From the NCBI RefSeq assembly GCF_002127325.2, contig NC_035441.2:53498464-53562463 (forward strand): DNA of 64,000 nt, given 5' to 3'. The stretch comes from Helianthus annuus. Lineage: Eukaryota; Streptophyta; Magnoliopsida; Asterales; Asteraceae. Shown here piece after piece: positions 56,901 through 64,000 of the stretch. The notes beneath the pieces are model-generated. The model ran no database searches. It was not told where the DNA came from and worked only from the letters and a program-made list of their open reading frames with translations. Within the stretch, counting starts at the first letter, position 1. The number at the start of each line of letters is the position of its first letter. Position numbers and translations under genes: made by a program.

Positions 56901-58015
56901 ACCTGATCGTAATCCTCTTTCGTCATGTTAGGATTCCCGATCTTTCCTGCGATTAATCCTTCGTAAGATACCAGAATGGAGGCTAAGAAACTCATATGCT
57001 GTTGAGCAAATTCATTGTTTAGCAATGGAGAATTTTTCCAATCGGAGTTGGAATTTGCAGTTGATGATGCAGATGCAGATGATGCATGAAATCCTGGATC
57101 ATAACTTGAAGAGGTACTCTTTGATGTGTCACTGGTCTTTTCTGCCGTAAAACCCGTTTTGATTCTTGGAGACTCATTGATTCTTGAAGACTCATTGTTT
57201 TGTAACAACCCTCTTCGATAGTACAAACCAACATTTTGTTGATAGTTAGAACTTGACATCTTGTTTTGTTTTTGAATCAACAAATCATGCCCCTCTATCT
57301 TCTCTATCAATTGATCTAATGTCAGTTTATCAAAATTGACATCATTTTTCAACACAATCACATATGTTTTCCAATCATCTTCATGAGGTAAAGCTTCAAC
57401 CAGTTTATCTACCATCTCTTCTCTTTCTTTGTTAATTTCGAATCTCTCCAACTCAATCTTTAAGTGACAAAAACGTTCAATCATTTGACGAACTGTTTCA
57501 TTCTTCATGCAGCTAAACATGTCAAACTCCTTTTTCAACAACGAAATTTTGTTTTTCTTGATATCTTTCCCTCCTTCAGCTTTCACTTTTAATGCTTCCC
57601 AGATTGACTTAGATGTTTCACCATACTGAAGCAATGAGAAAATATCCTCTCTGATAGATTGTTGAAGTAGAGTTTTCATTCTTAGTTCTGCTGAATGCTC
57701 TTTCTTATCATCTGCTGTGAAATATTTTAGTGTGATCAACTCACGTCTTTCATTTCTTGGTTTTACATATCCCAAAGTTAAACAAATCCAGCTATCGTAC
57801 GCATATGCTTGCACCCAATTTTCAAATCTTTCAAACCACCAATGATAGTCTTCGATATTCATGAGCTTAGGTGGTCTTTGGTGATTTCCGTACACGTTAC
57901 CGTAACTCAAACTTTCCGATATCACTTTCGTAGCATTCTTTGGTGTAATTGGTATATCTTCTGAAGTGAACGCGTTATAGAACGTGTTGTAAAACTCTTC
58001 ACCATAGTCCGACAT
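53990..58015 (-). CDS. gag: 1341-residue Gag of a non-autonomous Copia-type element
   Basis: Intact ORF on the minus strand. Residues about 50-265 are the Copia gag domain (KLMNIEDYHWWFERFENWVQ, SIWEALKVKAEGG, SLLKKEFDMFSCMKNE). A zinc knuckle (CFKCKEKGHFKREC) is at about residue 420 and a second (CFKCDQKEHLARKC, spaced C-x2-C-x4-H-x4-C) at about 1135. Between them are an acidic, Lys/Glu-rich linker and long heptad-like coiled coil (about 690-880; LKQENEKLKQKCDDLEIENK), including a Cys-rich CKKCMETCSACIEK. The C-terminal 200 residues are basic with repeated W-K/N phrases (SNQNWKSNQNRF). Typical Copia gags are 250-500 residues, so this one is about three times as long. No DTG/DSG protease motif and no pol follow. 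It probably makes particles that an autonomous element's enzymes must fill. Confidence 0.9.
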   Translation of the reverse strand: MSDYGEEFYNTFYNAFTSEDIPITPKNATKVISESLSYGNVYGNHQRPPKLMNIEDYHWWFERFENWVQAYAYDSWICLTLGYVKPRNERRELITLKYFTADDKKEHSAELRMKTLLQQSIREDIFSLLQYGETSKSIWEALKVKAEGGKDIKKNKISLLKKEFDMFSCMKNETVRQMIERFCHLKIELERFEINKEREEMVDKLVEALPHEDDWKTYVIVLKNDVNFDKLTLDQLIEKIEGHDLLIQKQNKMSSSNYQQNVGLYYRRGLLQNNESSRINESPRIKTGFTAEKTSDTSKSTSSSYDPGFHASSASASSTANSNSDWKNSPLLNNEFAQQHMSFLASILVSYEGLIAGKIGNPNMTKEDYDQVDPEEMELMDIRWCMASVIRRAQRFMEITGRRCLEGPETKLGFDKNKVTCFKCKEKGHFKRECPNNRADESVNPFREDYYKKAIYHKNTDQLIRKQIDRASSKEKRAALSFCDQNMDNIDGDYESMVQNLDWKEGLIEAKSPGLIIYDDEGYDWSQHDEEVIKVGPKAMVAEVTLTREERHARMRLDDVYNAYKEATWAGRWSKDKGCYVDPQGNPTVDPKTVDLDALVAAIPTVDVWCKGLRENPRYKQQVEEGIQEVIFASLEKKKKLTVEEIVTESEKVVSEVKKVKKKAEEDVEDKVQVAEEDQIQKTEETKVPVIEVTIQTDTSDKIDNEAEQQCKKCMETCSACIEKDEKLNKRDIDFTKINKIFKEKCHEMSEIEKFLKQENEKLKQKCDDLEIENKVLKEKCSAICNECVPKDIKIQELQKEYDVMKLSYETVKEAYETLKSKVKSLDDRLCACQRNTKFLEARFEDKQRVVNQYIDDVAKLKQELADKEKLVNKLQSYHSSSYILERIFNITPDEKESEKNKKGIGSEYHQVPPPLENNYTFYDGKKVEKVINMVDQLPDNIDVTYTKSDDISDSEVVGKVVESVFHEESVDTGKFESQDENEGNFHDGYLKNTKTKKNLNDDSKGLVYTMIGSDKLFLDVVFPIQNVISEMVDQVFKMVEIEKSEISKFAGKGHKTFYNKPGVKKKNMKAGLGYKRKQNWKKNVTPNYQEKMSFFQGDSLAKEKEFKMRQSNAEFEAQKRKQQPQVKDVSMRTCFKCDQKEHLARKCPNLKPVDVDQMKIDAEKQKSENVRQRLTRFDSKQTWRYNTNKFASNQNWKSNQNRFDSRQIWNSHTPRFRTTQSWKTSVEMTKPQEVWKPKVVVQNQSVQKDSHFYKRGTPNGQAWSVKKHVDLVKNEKQKQIWKSKTEIESSFSKMKKAEDSISIAYDENFPPLKAENFKIQVARVKVTPKADEAWVDTMFD

Positions 58016-58139
58016 CTTTACTCACCTTGAAATCAATGACCTGGAAGCAAACAAACAAACTGAATCAGTTAAAACAGTCTCAAGTAATTTTGAAATACAC
58101 TAATACTCGATCGTCGTTAAATAATCTTGACACTTGGAC

Positions 58140-58520
58140 GAAATCAGATTGAACGAATGAGCGAAACCAAATTGGTCAAATAAGCAGACCACGTTGACAA
58201 ATGAGCGGATCAAATGAATTGACAAATAAGCGAACCAATCAAGTTGACCGAATACGCGAACCTATCAATGTATGAATAAGCGAACCAAACAAGTTCAATC
58301 GAGCGGACCAGTTAATATTCGTAAAAGCGAACTAGATGTTGTCTGCTCGAGCGGACCAGACTTGTTCGATTCGAGCGGATCTACCTGAAAAGCGGACCTA
58401 CTGTGCCATACAAGTGGACCAGTTTGTACGTTCGAGCGGACCACAGGAGCGGATCTATGTGTTTTCAAGCGGACCTGGGCTGTTTTGGAGCGGACCAACA
58501 CTGACGTAAAAGCGGATCTG
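58140..58520 (-). repeat. array of 17 spaced GCGGACC-like motifs in the gag leader
   Basis: On the plus strand GCGGACC, GCGGATC or GCGAACC occurs about every 15-26 bp, for example at 58205, 58230, 58256, 58280, 58303, 58351, 58376, 58392, 58437, 58450, 58469, 58490 and 58512. The array lies between the primer binding site and the gag start, so it is transcribed as GGTCCGC/GGTTCGC. The LTRs carry the same motif four or five times. Confidence 0.8.
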
Positions 58521-58710
58521 TGTCACGAGTGGTTTTTGGTCACTTTTAGGCCGAATTTGAATCTAAAACTTTCAAGGGTTTGTCTATGTTCAATAATACA
58601 CGTCCTGTGAAAAATTCGTCCGATTTTAACCGTGGAAACTTGTCCAAACAGAAAAAGAAAGTGTAGAAGATAGAAAACGGGTCAAATTTGAGCTGAACTC
58701 TCCCTCCTGA

Positions 58711-58722
58711 GCTCTGATACCA
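58711..58722 (-). other. primer binding site (tRNA-iMet) of gag-only element
   Basis: GCTCTGATACCA on the plus strand, two bases from the 5' LTR; the minus strand reads TGGTATCAGAGC. Confidence 0.9.
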
Positions 58723-58724
58723 CT

Positions 58725-59174
58725 TGTTGGATCGTCGTTGACCCTGAATGAGTCGATCAGAAGAGTCGTTTATCTAATTCAAAGGCGGAATCGATGAATC
58801 AGACGCTCAAACTAAATATAATGCTTCACTTTATTGATTTTGACAAAGTTTACAACCTGGAAGCAATTTGGCAGCACTTCGTTACAGAATCAGAACGTTA
58901 CCAAATGAACTAACCATGCACCTATTTATAGTGAAATGGGTTCGCTCCAAAGGACATCCATATAAGCGAACCTGTCTGGTTCGCTTATGTGAACAACCAA
59001 ATAAGCGAATCTGTCAAGTGTGTGTGGTTCGCTTATATGGACCATGTCCATATAAGCGGACCTCCTTGTTTAACCAACACTTTTCTGTTCTCGAACCTCG
59101 TGCACCCAATATTCTATCATATCCTAATCTAATACATGATACAAGACGAAGTCAATAGACGTAGTGCACCAATA
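58725..59174 (-). repeat. 5' LTR of gag-only Copia-type element
   Basis: About 99% identical by eye to 51362-51812. Its outer end reads TATTGGTGCAC on the minus strand where TGTTAGTGCAC is found in the other LTR, so the terminal TG has become TA. Confidence 0.92.
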
Positions 59175-59840
59175 AAAGATATGCATGAAGAGTCCTTGAA
59201 AAAGAAGTACTTAATGACCCACATGTTGGGAACATATAGAGATAAGTTTCTCTACATGATTCAACTACATTTCTATTCTTAATTTCCAAAAGGTCTAACA
59301 CTATGTTTTCATCCGGTGTAAACTCGGGCGTGTGGCCTTCTCCGGCAGTACAAACTGCTTCGGCTGTTGTACCTTGGGAGACAGACGCGTCGTCTTTAGT
59401 AGAGGCACGAAATCTGTTTTAAGGGAAGCATGTTAAACGCGTGCCTCAGCCACAACCGTCAACATTTGTTTGTTCTTTTTGTAGGAAATTATTGTACAAG
59501 AAGACGTGGTTCAAGACCCCGTTGAAGCCTACACAACGGACTGAAAACATAACCAACCATACAAGTAGACGCGGTTAAAGATCAAGTTGAAGACTTTATC
59601 TTTTGAAGATATTGGTTTGAATTATTAAATATGTTGTAGTTCATATTTATTTTCATTTGAATTTGTACAAGGTTCATGTACTACAATTTCCCAAAATTAT
59701 GTAAAGAAAGTATCTTTAAAATTTTTATATTTATTTATATAATTTTTATTATAAAATTGTGACCCATGTCCTACAATCGTGAGATTGTTGCTACAATCTT
59801 AAAACCTTATTTATAAGGATTTTGGGTTCACGAAAAGATT

Positions 59841-59879
<39 letters not shown>

Positions 59880-60054
59880 ATTTTAGAGATTATGATCTTA
59901 TAAATATTTTTTTTGGGAAATATGTATGTAGTACAACTTGTAGTGTTTGGATTTCTTGAGATTGGGATACAATCTTAAATCCTATACCGTGGTACAAAAC
60001 GAAAGTTTTGGTTCAAACGTTTGGTTTTGAAACGATTTGGGAATCGTTAATTTT

Positions 60055-61342
60055 TCTAACCTTTGTGTTAGATCGGGTTTATTAGTGTAAACCATACGTT
60101 TTTTGTAAATGTTAAATTCTCTAACATGTGTGTTTGACCGGATTTATTGGTGTAAACCATACGTTTTTTTGTAAACGTTAAATTCTCTTAAGTAGAGTTT
60201 TTTTTATGTCTTTAAATGAGTTTTATGTTACTTGACTAGAGTTTTATGTCTCTAATCAAGTCTCTATTTAAAGTAGACTCTTTATCCACCCATGGGTTGA
60301 TATGAACAAATAAGTCTTATAATGATTTTTATAATCATTTGTCTTCTAACATGTGTGTTAGAAACGTTCATGAAAAGCGTTAGTTTGGAAGCAATTTTTT
60401 AATTGTTTAGCTTCTAACGTGTGTATTAGAAATGACTTATTTATTTGAACCATATATGTGTTTTTAGCAAGTCGAATTAACATTTTATGGAAATTTTAAT
60501 AGTTCTAACGTGCGCGTTAGAATTTCTTTCATTTTAACATGATTGTTAAAAAATAGTTAAAATACGAATGCTTTGAAATGTTTTATGTAAACATTTTATA
60601 TAAGTAATTTGTTGTAGTATTGATTTTAATGCTTTGTATGATTTAGAAATAAAAGGTCATACATTGAAGTTGATGTTTGATTGACTTCAAGAATTAAATC
60701 ACCATAAAGTGATGGTGTAGTTGCGTGAGATTTATCACCAACTTTAATTTGTGATTTCTAAATCCGTTTGAGTGAAATTATAATTACTAATTAAACTATT
60801 CATATGGTGAAACTCTTGAGTAGAGTTTTACTGATGACATTTGATGAGTTTTATTAGAGTTTAAGTCTATAATTATTGACACTCTTTTTTTGAACGGTTA
60901 ATTTCTTTAATCCCTTGTCGTCCGTGGGACTTGAACCCAAGACCTTCCCATTCCCAACCTAGGTGTTTTATTAGAGTTTAAGTCTATAATTATTGACACT
61001 CTTAACTCTTCATATGGTGAAACTCTTGATTAGAGTTTTATTGATGACATTTGATGAGTTTTGGTGATGACATTTAATTCTTTAATTTGGTCATGTTTTG
61101 TATATATAAAATGACTTAAATTTTCTAACACTTGTGTTAGAAAATGTGTATCTCGAATATGTGGTTAGAGATTGTTCATAATAAACAGAAATGTTTTATG
61201 TAAACATTTAACTGCCTATGTGTGCTTTAAAAATGATGAGGAATGGTTTATTTAATAAACTATATATTTGGAAAACGTTTATGTAAACGTTCGATTCTAT
61301 AATGTGCTCGTTATAACATTTTTTTCTAACATGCGTGTTAGA
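60055..61342. repeat. seven 18-bp palindromes TCTAAC-N6-GTTAGA
   Basis: Copies at 60055-60072, 60120-60137 (right arm GTTTGA), 60345-60362, 60413-60430 (right arm ATTAGA), 60504-60521, 61124-61141 and 61325-61342. The spacer is always six bases and mostly of alternating purine-pyrimidine type (ATGTGT, GTGCGC, ATGCGT). Several extend to TTTCTAAC...GTTAGAAA. Confidence 0.88.
60887..60964 (-). mobile_element. 78-bp SINE-like insertion between 39-bp direct repeats
   Basis: On the minus strand it has GGGTTCAAGTCCC (60926-60938), a good RNA polymerase III box B, and ends in a short A run. It is bracketed by a perfect 39-bp direct repeat (60848-60886 and 60965-61003). No box A is visible, so it would be a truncated SINE or tRNA-derived filler. 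The direct repeats are longer than usual SINE target duplications. Confidence 0.5.
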
Positions 61343-64000
61343 AAACGTTTAGTACATGTGTAGTAAGACTAAACAATATAAAACCATTTGATATTTTGGG
61401 TTTTGATCTATGTTTTCATAACCCTAATTGATATTATGATTATTGTATATTGCAAAATTTTTTTGAATAATTTTTAAAACAAAGTTTTGCATAACAATGA
61501 TAATTCAAATGGTTCGCTACTCTTACTAGAAGTAGCATGTGGTGAATAAAAGAGAAACTCTTGAGTAGAGCTTCTTGATGACACTTATTAGTCACTTATT
61601 TGATGAAAAACAACTTGGTGTTGTTGTGAACAAATTTAATTGTTCAAGTTTACTACTTAAATGTAGTCTTTGTAACAACTTGGTGTTGTTTTGAGCATAA
61701 TTGTCCAAGTTTAAAGTTTCAAGGTGAAACGGGGAACTTGCACTTACAAGTGCATGGAGTCTTATTGAGGGAGTAAACATGCCATAGGACGATATCGTTG
61801 AGAAGTTTCGGTCAGATTATAAAGTGTTGAAGATCAAAGAACTTTGATATTTGATGTCTACATATCGTCTATGCTTCCGTTTAAATTTCAAAAGTGTTTG
61901 GCACTTATAATTTAATTTCCAATGTATTTTATTGTTTTGTGTTCAATATCTTCGGATAACACATGTATGTTTTTTACAAAGAACTAAATCACTAATGTTT
62001 GTGACGTATAAATTATTTTTGTGAAAATAATTATAACGCCAATTATACATTGTTTAGCAGAATATGGTTTTAAACGGATAGTACATGAAAATTATTGGAC
62101 ATAAACAACTTAAGAGTTGTTGCATTGACTAAATGTTAAAGACGAGACATCGAATGTGTAACCACATCATGAGAGAATAATGAAAGAATGTACCGAGTGT
62201 ATTGAGATGAAATACACAAACGAGATTCATGTCGACATACTTCGTTAGAAGTCATTGGAAAATTCACAAGTGTGAATAATAAATCTTGCGAGATTTGTTT
62301 CGAGTAATCTACATGTAGATGCGTCTACCACTTGATTATTGTTAGAACTATATGGAGATTTTACCTTTGTTTGGAGAGCATCCTAAATATACATATCTCC
62401 TAATGAATAACAACAATTATGTGCAAATCACTTATGGCAAAATTATGAATGCCATGTTGTTGAGTGCCAATCTAGTTGACTCTATGTCACACATAATAGT
62501 GATTGTAGAAGATGAACATTCATCTTGTTGGTGATAAATGTGCTCACCAAGTGACTTGGATTAAGACTTATGTTTAAGTCCTTATGAGTCATTGGTAAAG
62601 TGTTGGAGATCAAAGGTAACAAGTTATGTTCCTTAAATGAATGATAAAATTTAGCTATGTGCTATATACAATAATTTGTGAGACATTCCTAAATATTGAT
62701 GTTTTAGGATTATGAATAAGTCTCATTATTTTGTCTTAACAAGGGATGAATATTGCAAAGTGATATTATGATGTCCTTAGGGGCTATGAAGAATCAGAAT
62801 GATACATCTTCTATTCACATGCTAAAGTATTGTAGTCTAAACCATGCTAGACTAATACTTGGTTAATTATGGGTCTTGACGGAGACTAATTAACTCTAAA
62901 CATTCAAATGTGTATGAACACAAAAAGAATTTGTGTACAGACAAAGTTGAGGGAGAATTTTCATTCATTATAAGGAAAAGACATGTAACTTTTGAAGAGT
63001 TTGTTTGAAAAGCTAATGAGGAGAACTCATTGTCTAAGCTTATTCTAGATGTTAAATTAGAATCATTCTAAGTTGGTGACAAACTTATGACAATGGCATC
63101 TGTTGCTTTGGTCAGCTCGGAAGCTTATGTCAGCTAATGCAATATGAGTTGAATTCACTGATACAATGAGGTTGATCTTGTTCATTCATATGTGTATAAA
63201 TGTCGCCATAAGTGGTGTTACGGGAATGTTGATCAAATGGCAAGAAATGTGGGGGAGGATCCATTTAAGAAACAACCCTATAAGGGTATATAGAAATGGT
63301 TCTCATTAACCAATCTAGATGTTATCTAATAACACTTAAATGTAGGGGTGTCTTGCATTTGTTTTTTGGCAATAAGGATTTTGTAATCCAATCTAACATT
63401 GCAAATAGACGACTAAGTGGAGGACACAAATGTCGTAGTGCATAATGGAGATGTGTTTGCCTTAAACGATAAATATATCATTCTAAGAAAAATATTATAA
63501 CCAGATTCAGGTGGCCACTGAGGTTATAGTCTTAGAAGTTGACAATAGGCAATGTTAACTTTCGAGTTACGAACACGTCATGCAAATTGGTCTCAACTGC
63601 AAAGTTATCTATAGTGACTTGTCAAAGACAAAGATAATGTTGTGGATCCAACAACCTGAGGGTTTATTAGAGATCAAGTTGTGGAATGAGACTAAAGCCC
63701 ATGGAAAACGGGTGTGTGAAGGAAACCTATCTTAGTTGACTGGAGATCCTAAGATCTAAGTTCAATAGGACAACGAATTCATATGCCTAAGGGTGGTTAC
63801 TGTGGGGCATAGCTGATATGCATAAGCTAGTATATATGGTCATATATACCCCCTAAATGATAAAAGGGTGTTTAAATACATCCTAGTTCATTCCTATGAA
63901 ATTCAGTGACAAATTGTGAGGCTAAGCATATTATGTGGTAAATGATTCTGCGTAATCATGGTAACCACAATGATTTTAATGATTTAAGGAGAATCACCTA

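Larger units (their letters stand above)
51362..59174 (-). mobile_element. gag-only (non-autonomous) Copia-type LTR retrotransposon, intact
   Basis: Two LTRs (51362-51812 and 58725-59174) differ by about five substitutions and one indel. The target duplication is exact: AAAGA at 51357-51361 and 59175-59179. The minus strand has a primer binding site (TGGTATCAGAGC), an intact 1341-codon gag ORF, a 2.2-kb 3' region and a polypurine tract (GAGGGGGAGTC). Protease, integrase, RT and RNase H are absent. This is the architecture known as TR-GAG: mobile only with help from an autonomous relative. Confidence 0.9.
59180..64000. other. low-coding AT-rich repeat region, probable LARD-like element
   Basis: No ORF with a recognisable domain on either strand. 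The first part continues the LTR-like sequence broken at 51361. A (TA)n run with TATG repeats lies at about 59848-59878. The region 60000-61350 holds repeated phrases (TAGAGTTTTATGTC, GTAAACGTTAAATTC, TTAGAGTTTAAGTC) and the palindrome series. The region beyond 61500 is unique-looking within this window, with only short open stretches. Confidence 0.45.

Noticed and set aside
1..64000. CRISPR array, bacterial operons, phage or plasmid functions
   Set aside because: No regularly spaced repeat-spacer structure and no ribosome-binding-site-led operons; introns, LTRs and MITEs show a plant nuclear genome.

Overview
This is a repeat-rich window of plant nuclear DNA. The low-copy gene content points to a eudicot, and the retrotransposon families would fit Asteraceae, but that assignment is weak and rests on family resemblance only. 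I recognise one intact host gene. Nearly everything else is transposable elements, most of them nested in one another and broken by stop codons and small indels.

Layout. 1-5496: the 3' part of a chromodomain-type Ty3/Gypsy element (gag-pol plus 3' LTR). 5497-8922: two truncated LTRs of a second Gypsy family, head to head, joined through a 55-bp scrap of pol. 8923-9526: the C-terminal half of a PIF/Harbinger transposase. 9579-13050: an element with imperfect terminal inverted repeats that carries a fragment of a host aspartyl protease gene. 13052-13348: microsatellite and a 43-bp minisatellite. About 13540-18190: the host gene, a PAM2-CUE-DUF1771-SMR protein of the CID7 type, five coding exons, with one MITE in each of two introns. 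18191-20261: intergenic DNA with a hAT-type MITE.

20267-49822 is one Tat-lineage Gypsy insertion on the minus strand. It is closed by LTRs at both ends and a 5-bp duplication (AACAT), and it is swollen to 29.6 kb by later insertions. From low to high coordinates it holds: 3' LTR; an intron-containing antisense ORF (plus strand, 22855-25905) of the 'putative gypsy type transposon' family; pol with integrase, two RNases H, RT and protease; the C-terminal part of gag; a nested chromovirus (30639-44206) in the unusual order LTR, internal, LTR, partial internal; the N-terminal part of gag; a Copia-like fragment (45309-48118); an inverted scrap of Tat gag; a truncated Tat LTR; and the 5' LTR.

49828-64000: a low-coding, AT-rich LTR-type element whose LTR is interrupted by a young, gag-only Copia-type element (51362-59174, TSD AAAGA). 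That element has an intact 1341-codon ORF and no protease, integrase or RT, so it must depend on proteins from elsewhere to move. The flanking DNA from 59180 on has no convincing genes but contains a striking series of seven spaced 18-bp palindromes.

All coordinates and alignments were read by eye. Family assignments come from motif recognition, not from a database search.
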